43,552 bases of DNA from Ruminococcus sp. (GTDB lineage: Bacteria; Bacillota; Clostridia; Oscillospirales; Ruminococcaceae). The stretch spans positions 1 to 43,552 of the forward strand of contig NZ_JAILNU010000039.1 of assembly GCF_024691275.1 (NCBI RefSeq), read 5' to 3'. The stretch's first letter is position 1; each line of letters begins with the position of its first letter. The notes below the pieces were generated by a model that saw only the letters and a list, made by a program, of their open reading frames with translations, was not told the origin of the DNA and searched no databases. The translations under genes were made by a program, and so were the position numbers. Shown here in pieces: positions 8,187 to 16,494 of this stretch.

Positions 8187-9941
8187 TCATACAGTCGTCA
8201 GATTACATTCTTCCATAGCAAGCTTTTCTGCTTCCTCAGCAGACATAGGCTTGCCCCAGAAGAAGCCCTGTATGTAATCACAGCCGATCTCCCTGAGAGT
8301 ATCTACCTGAGCCTGCTGCTCAACTCCCTCGGATACAACGCTATATCCCATAACGTGACCCATAGAGATGATAGCTGCAACATACTGCTTTGAAGAATCG
8401 CTTATATTCATCTTATCAATGAAGGATTTGTCGATCTTCAGCAGATCAGCAGGGAAATTATTAAGGTAGCTCAGTGACGAGTAACCTGTTCCGAAATCGT
8501 CTATCGCTATCTTTATGCCCATTTTCTTGATATCTTCAATGCATTTCAGAGCCTTGTCCGCCGAATCTATCATTATTGATTCGGTTATCTCGATCTCAAG
8601 CTGATTTGCTGGTATATCCCTGTTTTCAAGCACTTCCCTCAGCTCATCGAGGAACCCGTTTTTCATAAGATGCTTTACAGAGACATTAACGCTGAGTGTT
8701 ATATCGGTATCTATCTTCTTGATAAGCTCTCCGAAGAATTCCGTGGACTTTCTTATTACAGCGTCGTCCACCTTGTCAACAATGCCGACCTTTTCGGCAA
8801 CAGGAATGAAATCTCCAGGGCTGACTACATTGCCGTTCTCATCTTTCATACGTGCCAGAGCTTCAAATCCGCGAAGCTTATGGTTTATATCATACTGCGG
8901 CTGAAGATTGAAGTACATGGTATCCTTTTGCAGCGCCAGTTTAAGCTTGCGTTCAATGTCGATTATTCGCTCTTTTTTGAGGAGATCAGGTGTAAAGCGA
9001 ATAATATTGTTGCATGAACCAAGTTTTTTTCCTGATGCAAGTGCCGCATCTGCATAAGAGAACAGATTATCTGTCGTTTTTGCGTCATTCGGATATTTCG
9101 CGTATCCGAAGGAAGCTGTGATGTAAAGGTCACAGCCGTCGATAGTAAGTCTGCTTCCGAGAGCTGCTTCGTACTGTTTAATCGTATTCAGAACGTCTTC
9201 ATTTGAATGATACTTTCTTATTATCAGTGCAAATTCATCGCCGCCCAGACGAGCGATAAAGTCATGGGTCGAAGTAAGATCCGAATCCGCAACGTTCCTC
9301 CAGCGTGATGCGATCTCTATAAGCACTTCATTTCCCACGTTAAAGCCCATCGTATCGTTTATGCTCTTGAAATTCCTGAGGTTGATGAAGACGATCGCAA
9401 ATTTTTCACTGCGTTTGATGAGGTTTTCAATAAGCTCTGTACAGGCAAACCTGTTCGGCAGACCTGTCAGAGTATCCGTCAGAGCCTGCTCCTGTAGTCT
9501 TTCCTGATATCTGCGCACTCCCTCACCGTTCTTAAACAGCATCGTAATGGCAACTATCGTAAAGACATCGGTAAACAGACCCGGGATATTTGTAAGAGTT
9601 TTATGATTTACAACAGTCAGGATTATCACGGGCATCTGGACAACAAGTGCAAGAAGCGCGGTAAAATAGCCCAGTCTCTTATAATATACGACCATAAAAA
9701 TAACGCACATATTATTTAATGATGCCAGAACGCCTGCAAAAGAACTAAAAGGCAATATTGAGCCCGAAATATTAAATACCTTATCCGATCTTGATAACGT
9801 ATTTACGATAACACAAGCAGCAACATAGACCAGCACTAAAATTATGTACCCACACATTGACCCTTTTGTATTTTCGGAAAGACCATCTATCGTTTTCTCG
9901 ATGATCTTCTTTTTCCCGACCTCGGCTTTGCTTTTTTTCAT
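8187..9941 (-). CDS. Membrane-anchored GGDEF-EAL protein (c-di-GMP synthesis/degradation)
   Basis: 584 residues. Residues about 30-140 contain four hydrophobic segments, so the sensor part is in the membrane with no recognised extracellular domain. A short coiled linker leads to a GGDEF domain with an intact signature at 233-237 (RLGGDEFAL). An EAL domain follows, with an intact signature at 360-362 (GFEALARM), DDFGTGYSSL, the SEGVE segment and QGFFWGKPM. Both active-site signatures being intact means diguanylate cyclase and phosphodiesterase are both possible; which dominates cannot be read from sequence. The start has AGAGGAG upstream of ATG. The gene is monocistronic, with a promoter at 10166-10194 and a structured leader of about 220 nt. 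Confidence 0.93.
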   Translation of the reverse strand: MKKSKAEVGKKKIIEKTIDGLSENTKGSMCGYIILVLVYVAACVIVNTLSRSDKVFNISGSILPFSSFAGVLASLNNMCVIFMVVYYKRLGYFTALLALVVQMPVIILTVVNHKTLTNIPGLFTDVFTIVAITMLFKNGEGVRRYQERLQEQALTDTLTGLPNRFACTELIENLIKRSEKFAIVFINLRNFKSINDTMGFNVGNEVLIEIASRWRNVADSDLTSTHDFIARLGGDEFALIIRKYHSNEDVLNTIKQYEAALGSRLTIDGCDLYITASFGYAKYPNDAKTTDNLFSYADAALASGKKLGSCNNIIRFTPDLLKKERIIDIERKLKLALQKDTMYFNLQPQYDINHKLRGFEALARMKDENGNVVSPGDFIPVAEKVGIVDKVDDAVIRKSTEFFGELIKKIDTDITLSVNVSVKHLMKNGFLDELREVLENRDIPANQLEIEITESIMIDSADKALKCIEDIKKMGIKIAIDDFGTGYSSLSYLNNFPADLLKIDKSFIDKMNISDSSKQYVAAIISMGHVMGYSVVSEGVEQQAQVDTLREIGCDYIQGFFWGKPMSAEEAEKLAMEECNLTTV

Positions 9942-10165
9942 AATATTTCTCCTCTTAATTTAATGCATAACATTCCCCCGTTATGCTATTGCTCTTAACA
10001 CTCTGAATCGCGCAGCCGTATGAAATTTCAAAGCCACCGCAAGGGTATAACAGCGCTTGAGCTTACATTCATACGACGACGTATAAAATCATTCTCTTAA
10101 TACTATCTCTCCGATAATTATCGGTTCCCACCTTTAATGTTTTTTCTTTAACGCACATTATTTTA
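9942..10165 (-). promoter_or_regulatory. Long structured 5' leader of the GGDEF-EAL gene
   Basis: Between the promoter and the ATG the minus-strand transcript can form a 10-bp helix (10068-10077 with 10015-10024, one G-U) closing a 43-nt internal region with further short pairings. A perfect 14-nt palindrome CCGATAATTATCGG lies at 10111-10124. A GCATAAC/GTTATGC hairpin (9965-9971 and 9980-9986) sits just upstream of the ribosome site. It does not match the c-di-GMP-I or -II riboswitch consensus. Function is unknown. Confidence 0.5.
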
Positions 10166-10194
10166 ATTATACTTGATAACGACTCAAAATGCAA
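10166..10194 (-). promoter_or_regulatory. Sigma-70-type promoter for the GGDEF-EAL gene
   Basis: On the minus strand TTGCAT (10189-10194), 17-bp spacer, TATAAT (10166-10171). Confidence 0.7.
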
Positions 10195-10507
10195 TAGACA
10201 AAATATGAAATATCATTAATATATCATTGAAAATCCTTGAACATAAAAAACAATTCGACATACAGTCTTGTTATATTTAACAAAATCACCGAATATAGCC
10301 GTAAACCCGATATTTTAAGCTCAAATGCCGAAAAATCAGTATACTTTAACCTCCTTTCAGTGCGATTCACAGTTGTTATTTCTTTTTACCAATCTGCAAA
10401 AGTGATAATATAATAAAATTATATAATATTCTGCGCCAAAAATCAAGCTTTTAATCATTATTTCCGAGAAAAAATAAAAAAATCTACTTACTTTATACCT
10501 CTCCACG
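10195..10507. other. AT-rich intergenic stretch without a recognised gene
   Basis: No open frame with a ribosome site, no RNA gene and no repeat was recognised here. It separates the GGDEF-EAL promoter from the CooS operon terminator. An AGGAGG-like element on the minus strand near 10350 is not followed by a usable start codon. Confidence 0.5.
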
Positions 10508-10544
10508 AAAAAAAGACGGCTGCACCGATATTTGGTGTGCCGTC
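10508..10544 (-). terminator. Intrinsic terminator of the CooS-small membrane protein operon
   Basis: GACGGC(T)GCACC / GGTGTGCCGTC stem on 10515-10544, followed on the minus strand by seven T residues (10508-10514). Confidence 0.85.
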
Positions 10545-10569
10545 TTCTGAAAACCGCCGATCTCAGCGT

Positions 10570-10881
10570 TCATTTTTTTCTTATGCTTTCTCTTACAGTA
10601 TGCTTCGGGTCTTTTATAAGCACATATACCACCCATACTACCAGAGCAAGCGCAACCACAGATACTCCGAGAAATGCATCATTGAGCATATCTTCTGCCG
10701 CAGGTGTGAAGTATTCAGCGCCTACCTCGATATATTCAACAACTGCGTCAACGAGCCACATAAGTGAAGCTCCCCAGAACATATAGAGAAGTACTCCCAC
10801 TTTAAGCTCACGGGCGTTGGCATTGGTATACCAAACAACAGTAGATATCACAGCCGCAATAATAGTTATAAGCAATGTCAT
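10570..10881 (-). CDS. Small membrane protein B of the CooS operon
   Basis: 103 residues with three hydrophobic segments (about 3-20, 29-48 and 70-90) and a basic C terminus (KDPKHTVRESIRKK). The ATG overlaps the stop of the preceding small membrane gene by 4 bp, so translation is coupled. It is the last gene of the CooS operon and is followed by the terminator at 10508-10544. No family is recognised. Its partner and position suggest a two-subunit membrane component used together with the dehydrogenase-like protein, for example as an anchor, channel or sensor. That is inference only. Confidence 0.7.
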   Translation of the reverse strand: MTLLITIIAAVISTVVWYTNANARELKVGVLLYMFWGASLMWLVDAVVEYIEVGAEYFTPAAEDMLNDAFLGVSVVALALVVWVVYVLIKDPKHTVRESIRKK

Positions 10882-11264
10882 GTCGTTACACCTGCTTTCT
10901 TTTCATTTGCAGGCTGCGAAGCCTCTATCCTGCTTGTAACAAAGACCACTCCCAGCCATGCCAGCGTTACCAGCACAGCCATAGCTGTTCCTGATGTTGC
11001 CATTTCGTGCAGCATCTCGGCTCTGTCCGCAGGATCGCTTGCAGCTGTGAGGAACGGGAAGAACGGTGTTACCTCGCCGTGCCAGAGATGCTCGAAAGCA
11101 AGAAGTCCCGAGCCGCCCCAGAGCATTCCGTTGAGCCACTTGAGCTTATCGGAAAAACGAAGCTTTGTCTCGCCTTCTTTTTTTTCGCCTTCCTTCTTCT
11201 TGACTACCTTCTGCACAACTGTTGTAACTATAGCTTCAGTTGTTGGTACTAAAAAACAAGCCAT
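10878..11264 (-). CDS. Small membrane protein A of the CooS operon
   Basis: 128 residues. The N-terminal third is highly charged (KKKEGEKKEGE near residues 22-32). After it come a segment WLNGMLWGGSGLLAFEHLWHGEVTP-like in character and a clear membrane span near 93-111. A histidine pair (EHLWHGE) could bind metal. The start has AGGAGGAG, 15 bp after the CooS stop, so it belongs to the same transcript. No known domain was recognised. The product is not a ferredoxin (no cysteine motif) and not CooC. Role unknown. Confidence 0.7.
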   Translation of the reverse strand: MACFLVPTTEAIVTTVVQKVVKKKEGEKKEGETKLRFSDKLKWLNGMLWGGSGLLAFEHLWHGEVTPFFPFLTAASDPADRAEMLHEMATSGTAMAVLVTLAWLGVVFVTSRIEASQPANEKKAGVTT

Positions 11265-11279
11265 TTTTACTCCTCCTAA

Positions 11280-13412
11280 TTATTTATCCCAGCCAAGAGC
11301 TTTTCTCTTAGCTTTCATATCAGCAACTATCTTCTCGCCCAGCTTAACGGGATCGGTGTCCACGTTCATTGACGAGCCGAGTGTTTCAAGTGTACCGTAT
11401 TTCAGAAACTCGATAACATTCTTTGAACCGTATATCTGTGCTTCAACACAGTGATATGAGCTAATACCGTTAAGTCTGAATCCAAGTGCGGCATCTATGC
11501 CCTTTTCATTGCCCCATTCAGGCGATGAAAATGCAAACGGCATTTCATATATCTTATGTCCGAGAGCTCCTGCAATGCCTGCGAATATTCCCGAAGAACG
11601 GGTGTTGTCGATACATTCGCCGACGTGCCATACAGGCGGCAGATCAGGCTCTAAGAACTCTCTCAGGCTGTCCCCTGCCTTTTCCTTGCCCGATACAGCA
11701 CAGTATCCCAGCTTCATCAGCGGGAAGGAAGCACAGCCGTTGGACAGGATAAGCACATTGTTTTTGAGGAGCACGTCCACAACATCAACTATACATTTCT
11801 CATACAGCACCTTCGGATTGTTGCAGCCAACCATATTTACTACGCCCAGTATCCTGCCGTCCTTGATAGCCTCGGCAATGGGCTTGAAGCTGCCGAAGCG
11901 CTTGCAAAGGTACTCAACGGAGAAGCCCACCTCCGCTTCCACCTCATAAGGCGGTATGTATACAGGTATGCCCTTTCGAGCTTCAAAGCTCTCGATAGCA
12001 CGGCGTACTATCTTCTCGGCAAGAGCCTTTGTCTCGCCTATATTTGCATGGTGATGATCGTACTCATAGCGCTCGGCACCGGGAAGCCTTGCGGATTCGC
12101 TGGTGGTGACAACTGTGGTCTTGAAGCAGTGTGCGACCTCCATGATGGACGGGAATACGTCCTGAACGTCGGCTACCCATAAGTCCAGTGCTCCTGTTCC
12201 GAGAACAAGCTCGGCAGATACGGCATTTGAAAGCGGTATAACGCCTGCATAGCGGTACATTGCCGAAAGTCCCGAGCAGCATATGCCGTAGAATCTTATG
12301 CCCTTTGCGCCCTTTGACTTTGCAAGCTCGATAAGGTCTTCCCTCTTGCCTGCTTCAACTATCTGACTTACGAGCAGCGGCAGATGTCCGTGAACTGCTA
12401 TATTTACGTAGCCCTTTTCAAGAGCGCCTATATTCACCTTTGAGGTAACTCTGTCACCAACGCCGAAAAGGCTGTCCGTAGCAATAGAAGCGCCCACAAC
12501 TCCCGAAAAAGTAAATGCAAGTCCGCATCTGAGGAACTGCTGCATTATCGACTTCCAGTCGCCGTCAGTAGCGCAGCCCGACTTGTGGTAAGCCTCAAAA
12601 ACTTCGTGATATGCGCTTATGGGCAAGATATCGAGCTCCTTCCACACCTTCTGTCTCTCGGGAACAGCACAGGCTGATATCGTCTTGTACTCGCCCGGAA
12701 CAGTTCTCGACAGATCCTCAAGGAGAGCGTCCGCAAGGTCACGGGCAACATTTTTCAGCCGGCGGTTCTTCTGCTTGATGCCGAAAGCTTCTGCTGTAGC
12801 GCGGATCTTCTGCTCGCCGAGAATAGGCACATCGAGCTTGCCCTCAGCTGCCCATTTAAGCGCAAGCATTACCTCTCTTGCGTGCATACCGTGCTGTGCA
12901 GCACCTGCCGCAGCCGAACGGAGAAGATTTCTTGCAACTATAAGATCGGCATCAGCTCCGCAGATGCCCTTAGGTGCCTTTGCCGTGATACGGCAGGGTC
13001 CCATGTTGCATATCTTGCAGCATATACCTGCAAGTCCGAAATTGCACTGAGGCTTCTGCTTGTCAAAGCGGTCAAAAGCAGTATCTATCCCAAGCTGCTC
13101 CATACGAAGAAGCATTTCCCTTACGGCAGGGTCGGGAGTCTGCTCGATAACGTCCTGCTTAGTGGGGAAAGTCTTTCTGTACTCGGAAACAGCGTTCATA
13201 TAGTCCTTTATGAATGCCTGCGGATCGTCCTGTTCTCCCTCACCGTGACTTGCTTTCAGTATGACCGTGGGGATACCGTGCTCGTCAAAGCCTATGATAT
13301 TTCTGTGTGAATGGATATGCGCAGGTGAATCACCGTGCGAATGATGATGTCCGTGAGTATGCTCATGCTCATGTTCATGCTCATGACAGTGTTCATTATC
13401 TTTTTTGCTCAT
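11280..13412 (-). CDS. cooS: Divergent Ni-Fe-S carbon monoxide dehydrogenase catalytic-subunit homologue
   Basis: 710 residues of the CooS family. A His-rich leader spans residues 8-36 (HEHEHEHEHTHGHHHSH). The B/D-cluster cysteines are all present: C123, C131, C132, C135, C140 and C151 (CCKICNMGPCR). C-cluster equivalents: HGH histidine present, C379 (GICCSG) present, and the later GCNN, NGCA and GECIDN cysteines present. The cysteine normally found in the DxQC motif (Cys333 of C. hydrogenoformans CODH-II) is Asp here, D418 in VADVQDVFPS. The catalytic lysine region (EWGNEK) is kept. In the proton-path region two of four histidines are lost (H174 and H177 remain). Family role: CO/CO2 interconversion. 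With the missing ligand, activity may be altered. The gene has its own promoter (13444-13472) and two small membrane genes follow. Confidence 0.85.
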   Translation of the reverse strand: MSKKDNEHCHEHEHEHEHTHGHHHSHGDSPAHIHSHRNIIGFDEHGIPTVILKASHGEGEQDDPQAFIKDYMNAVSEYRKTFPTKQDVIEQTPDPAVREMLLRMEQLGIDTAFDRFDKQKPQCNFGLAGICCKICNMGPCRITAKAPKGICGADADLIVARNLLRSAAAGAAQHGMHAREVMLALKWAAEGKLDVPILGEQKIRATAEAFGIKQKNRRLKNVARDLADALLEDLSRTVPGEYKTISACAVPERQKVWKELDILPISAYHEVFEAYHKSGCATDGDWKSIMQQFLRCGLAFTFSGVVGASIATDSLFGVGDRVTSKVNIGALEKGYVNIAVHGHLPLLVSQIVEAGKREDLIELAKSKGAKGIRFYGICCSGLSAMYRYAGVIPLSNAVSAELVLGTGALDLWVADVQDVFPSIMEVAHCFKTTVVTTSESARLPGAERYEYDHHHANIGETKALAEKIVRRAIESFEARKGIPVYIPPYEVEAEVGFSVEYLCKRFGSFKPIAEAIKDGRILGVVNMVGCNNPKVLYEKCIVDVVDVLLKNNVLILSNGCASFPLMKLGYCAVSGKEKAGDSLREFLEPDLPPVWHVGECIDNTRSSGIFAGIAGALGHKIYEMPFAFSSPEWGNEKGIDAALGFRLNGISSYHCVEAQIYGSKNVIEFLKYGTLETLGSSMNVDTDPVKLGEKIVADMKAKRKALGWDK

Positions 13413-13443
13413 AGTATCAGCTCCTAAACGATAATATGTACAA

Positions 13444-13472
13444 ATTATATCACATTACTATGAAAACTTCAA
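13444..13472 (-). promoter_or_regulatory. Sigma-70-type promoter for the CooS operon
   Basis: On the minus strand TTGAAG (13467-13472), 17-bp spacer, TATAAT (13444-13449). It lies in the 164-bp gap between the ABC ATPase and CooS genes. Confidence 0.75.
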
Positions 13473-13576
13473 TACCTGAATAAAATATGCCCTGTTTTTT
13501 CAGGTCAGAAATAATGCCCCCAAACCGAAACGGGAGCGTTTACAGGCGTATTCAGAGCGAAATCCGCTCCTATAGA

Positions 13577-14347
13577 TCAGATAATGTATTCGATATATTC
13601 GTTCGACTTCATATTGAAAAGATCAAATATCTTGTCGCGGACATACAGAAAATTCTCGCTTGTTCTGTCACGGTGATCTCCGAGCGGGACTTTTACCACG
13701 CTCTTTATCCTTCCCGGGTCAGCCATCATTACCACTATCCTGTCAGCAAGAAAAACTGCTTCTTCAATATCATGGGTAACAAAAATTATGGTCTTTTTCT
13801 CCTCGCGTGATATCCTGAGTATATCCTCCTGAAGCTTCATACGTGTGATAGCGTCGAGAGCACCGAAGGGTTCGTCCATGAAGATGATATCGGGGTCGAC
13901 CGCAAGTCCTCTTGCGATAGCCACTCTCTGCTGCTGACCGCCTGAAAGCTGCTTGGGATAGCGCTTCTCATAGCCGCTCAGACCTACAAGCTCAAGATAT
14001 TTCTTTGCGATCTCAGCACGTTTCTCTTTCGGAACTTTTTTCGACTCAAGCCCCAGCTCCACGTTCCTGAGCACGTTTCTCCACGGCAGAAGTCCGTAAT
14101 TCTGGAAAATAGTGATATTGTTTATGGAAGGAGCTGTTACCTCTTTGCCGTCTATCTTTACGCTTCCGCTGTTGACTCTTTCAAAGCCTGCCAGTGCGTT
14201 GAGCAGTGTACTTTTTCCGCAGCCCGACGGTCCGAGAAGGCATATGAACTCGCCTTTTTCAATATTAAGGGAAACATGGTCGAGAGCTGTGAACTCCTTG
14301 CCGTCCTGAACATAGTTCTTGCAGGCATCTTTTATCTCGATATACAT
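13577..14347 (-). CDS. NitT/TauT-type ABC transporter ATPase
   Basis: 256 residues from the ATG at 14347. An upstream in-frame start would extend into the permease gene, and GGGGAGGTG precedes 14347. Motifs: Walker A GPSGCGKST, Q-loop FQNYGLLPW, signature LSGGQQQRVAIARG, Walker B IIFMDEPFGALD, and the H-loop VTHDIEEA. These match the SsuB/TauB/NrtD group that energises import of sulfonates, taurine, nitrate or related small anions. The start codon overlaps the permease stop by one base (TAATG), so the two are translationally coupled. Third gene of the importer operon. Confidence 0.92.
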   Translation of the reverse strand: MYIEIKDACKNYVQDGKEFTALDHVSLNIEKGEFICLLGPSGCGKSTLLNALAGFERVNSGSVKIDGKEVTAPSINNITIFQNYGLLPWRNVLRNVELGLESKKVPKEKRAEIAKKYLELVGLSGYEKRYPKQLSGGQQQRVAIARGLAVDPDIIFMDEPFGALDAITRMKLQEDILRISREEKKTIIFVTHDIEEAVFLADRIVVMMADPGRIKSVVKVPLGDHRDRTSENFLYVRDKIFDLFNMKSNEYIEYII

Positions 14348-15108
14348 TACACTGCACCTCCCCACGACTTCATTACAGCCTTTTCTATTAGTTTAAGGAT
14401 ACCGTCCAGCAGTATTCCTATGACACCGATAACAAGTATAGTTGCAAGAAGTATATCCGCACGGATATTGTTTCTTGCGTCGATTATCTGATAGCCCAGT
14501 CCCGACTGTGCGCCGACCATTTCGCCTGCAACGAGGAATATCCACGCCGTACCCAGTGCAAGATGGATACCGTTTGCTATCTGAGGGAAAGCCGCCGGAA
14601 AGATGACCTTCCATGTCAGTGACGGCTGCTTTATGCCGAAATTCTTTGATACTTTCAGGTAGATAGGGTCGATATTTCCCACTGCCGACACAGTCGAGAG
14701 CAGCACAGGAAAAAATGCAGCGATGAATATGATAACGATAGCGGGCACATCGCCTATGCCGAATAACAGTACAATAAACGGCATCCATGCTGTCGGCGAG
14801 ATAGGTCTCAGGAGCTGAACGGCAGGATTTACATACTGGAACACCTTCGGTATCCTGCCCAGAATAAGTCCAAGAACTACAGCCACTATGACAGAACTAA
14901 GGTATCCTATGCCGAATCGGTACATACTTGTTTTGATATTTTCAAACAGCCTGCCGTTGTCTATCATCTCCAACAGGGCATCGAACGCCATTTTCGGCGA
15001 CGGGAACAGTGCCTTATTGTAACTGCTCACGGAAAAGAGTATCTGCCATATGAGTATAAGTATTGCGATCGAGATCACAACATTTTTTAATGAAAGTAGC
15101 TTTTTCAT
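14347..15108 (-). CDS. NitT/TauT-type ABC transporter permease
   Basis: 253 residues from the ATG at 15108; a GTG nine bases upstream is an alternative start. About six membrane spans. The cytoplasmic EAA-like loop lies near FFPVLLSTVSAVGNIDPIYLKVSKNFG with the conserved G, as in SsuC/TauC/ThiX permeases. The PTAWMPFIVLLFGIGD segment is also typical of this group. It sits between the binding protein (15 bp away) and the ATPase (1-bp overlap). The substrate cannot be told from the permease. Confidence 0.9.
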   Translation of the reverse strand: MKKLLSLKNVVISIAILILIWQILFSVSSYNKALFPSPKMAFDALLEMIDNGRLFENIKTSMYRFGIGYLSSVIVAVVLGLILGRIPKVFQYVNPAVQLLRPISPTAWMPFIVLLFGIGDVPAIVIIFIAAFFPVLLSTVSAVGNIDPIYLKVSKNFGIKQPSLTWKVIFPAAFPQIANGIHLALGTAWIFLVAGEMVGAQSGLGYQIIDARNNIRADILLATILVIGVIGILLDGILKLIEKAVMKSWGGAV

Positions 15109-15123
15109 AGATATCACGCCTTA

Positions 15124-16047
15124 TCAGAAATCATTTTTTACAAATTCCGCATAGGTGGGAGGATTATCGGAAAGACCGTACTCCTTGACCTTTTCTGCGA
15201 GGGTGTTGTATTCTTCTTCTGTTATTTCGAGATCGTTGTATGATATCCACTGAAGGGATATATCAAGCACTTCGTCGCTCTGGGTGAAGTATTTCTTTGC
15301 AGTCGCCTTTGCCTTGTCCTTATCAAGGGAATTTCCTGCCTTTTTGTAATTCTCGACAAATGACTTTGCATCATCGTGACGCTCGTCAATGAACTTATCT
15401 GTGAGCACAAGTCCGCAGCAGAGGGAATTCTCCCACAGTTCCTCGGAAGTGAAAAGAACCTTTCCTGCGCCAAGATTTACTCCCATTGCACCGAATGGTT
15501 CAGCCACACAGTAGCCGTCTATCTGACCGCTTGCAAGTGCAGAAGGCATCTCTGTGGGAGCAAGCTCCGTAACATTCACATCATTTATGGTAAGTCCTGC
15601 TGTAGCCAGCGCATCATTGAGCAGGATATTGTGCGACGACTGTCTGTGAGGTATCGCAAAGGTCTTGCCTTTGAGATCGGCTGCTGTATCAATATCATTA
15701 GATACTATGATAACATTTCCGTCATGATGTCCGAGAGCAACTGCCTTTATGCCGATACCCTCCTGCTTTGACTTCATTGCCAGCTCGATGAGTACAGATG
15801 CTCCGTCAACTCTGTTGGAGTTGAGCGCGTCCAGCAGTTCGTTCCATGAACCGTACTTTACAAGCTCTACCTTCAGTCCCGACTCCTTCTCAAGTTCTTC
15901 AGCTTCCTCAAGAACAGCAAGCGAATGAGTTATGGGGAGATATGCTATTTTAACAGTATTTGCGCTGCCTTCATCTTTTTTGCCGCATGAAACTGCGGAA
16001 ACACCTAAACCAAATGCCAGTACAGCCGATAATATTCTTTTTTTCAT
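15124..16047 (-). CDS. NitT/TauT-type ABC transporter substrate-binding lipoprotein
   Basis: 307 residues from the ATG at 16047 (AAGGAAG upstream). The lipobox VSAVSC places the mature lipid-modified cysteine near residue 22. The fold matches the NMT1/SsuA-like periplasmic binding family: IAYLPITHSLAV at the start of the mature protein, then DLKGKTFAIPHRQSSHN, the ALASGQIDGYCVAEPFGA hinge segment and a Lys/Glu-rich C terminus. Members bind sulfonates, nitrate, bicarbonate or thiamine precursors. This one is not assignable by motif alone, but the sulfur-amino-acid-rich leader peptide upstream favours a sulfur-containing substrate. First structural gene of the importer operon. Confidence 0.88.
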   Translation of the reverse strand: MKKRILSAVLAFGLGVSAVSCGKKDEGSANTVKIAYLPITHSLAVLEEAEELEKESGLKVELVKYGSWNELLDALNSNRVDGASVLIELAMKSKQEGIGIKAVALGHHDGNVIIVSNDIDTAADLKGKTFAIPHRQSSHNILLNDALATAGLTINDVNVTELAPTEMPSALASGQIDGYCVAEPFGAMGVNLGAGKVLFTSEELWENSLCCGLVLTDKFIDERHDDAKSFVENYKKAGNSLDKDKAKATAKKYFTQSDEVLDISLQWISYNDLEITEEEYNTLAEKVKEYGLSDNPPTYAEFVKNDF

Positions 16048-16065
16048 ATTTATTCTTCCTTTCAC

Positions 16066-16096
16066 AAAAAAATCGGAGATCATACCTGTCTCCGAT
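16066..16096 (-). terminator. Attenuator-type intrinsic terminator before the ABC operon
   Basis: 8-bp stem ATCGGAGA/TCTCCGAT (16089-16096 and 16072-16079, loop of 9) followed by seven T residues on the minus strand. It lies between the operon promoter and its first structural gene, so it must be controlled by readthrough. The 5' arm TCGGAG is complementary to CTCCGA inside the leader ORF (16145-16150). Confidence 0.8.
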
Positions 16097-16128
16097 ACCT
16101 TACTGTCTGTTCATAGAGCATAACAAAT

Positions 16129-16206
16129 CTATGATACGGCAAGTTCGGAGCTCTGCATCGTGTACATCATATTCATTTCATAACATCTGTCATATTTGCA
16201 AAGCAT
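16129..16206 (-). CDS. 25-residue leader peptide rich in Cys and Met
   Basis: ATG at 16206 has a near-perfect site (GGAGGT, 6-nt spacing) and opens a 25-codon frame ending TAG at 16129. The sequence begins MLCKYDRCYEMNMMYTM. Cys is at 3 and 8, and Met at 11, 13, 14 and 17 in addition to the start. Codons 19-21 (AGC TCC GAA) contain CTCCGA, complementary to the first arm of the terminator that starts 32 nt after the stop. The promoter is 47 bp upstream. This is the layout of classical translation-coupled attenuation: stalling at Cys or Met codons would free CTCCGA to disrupt the terminator. Too short for homology. Evidence is position, ribosome site and complementarity. Confidence 0.7.
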   Translation of the reverse strand: MLCKYDRCYEMNMMYTMQSSELAVS

Positions 16207-16252
16207 ATCCGTACCTCCATGCAGATTATTCATATCGTTTTACTATGATTTC

Positions 16253-16281
16253 ATTCTACAACATTGAACCTCATTTGTCAA
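16253..16281 (-). promoter_or_regulatory. Sigma-70-type promoter for the leader peptide and ABC operon
   Basis: On the minus strand TTGACA (16276-16281), 17-bp spacer, TAGAAT (16253-16258). Confidence 0.85.
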
Positions 16282-16456
16282 CCCATAATTCACCAATCTC
16301 GCCAAAATCGGATTATTAACCACAACTGCAAGCGCATTGCTAATAGAGTTTGTATATAATGTCACATTAAACCTATAGATTTTATATATATGTCTCTATA
16401 GGCTCATATCTTATTATCTGAAGCGCATCTCCTCAGATCCACTCATTGGCAAAATG

Positions 16457-16485
16457 AAAGCGCCGATCAGTGAGATCGGCGCTTT
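16457..16485 (-). terminator. Terminator of the cell-wall anchored protein gene
   Basis: 12-bp perfect stem AAAGCGCCGATC/GATCGGCGCTTT with a 5-nt loop, just downstream of the stop at 16495. The T-run is short and interrupted. Confidence 0.75.
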
Positions 16486-16494
16486 AACAGTCAA

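Noticed and set aside
9942..10165. c-di-GMP riboswitch before the GGDEF-EAL gene
   Set aside because: Neither class I nor class II consensus positions could be placed on either strand, so only a structured leader is claimed.
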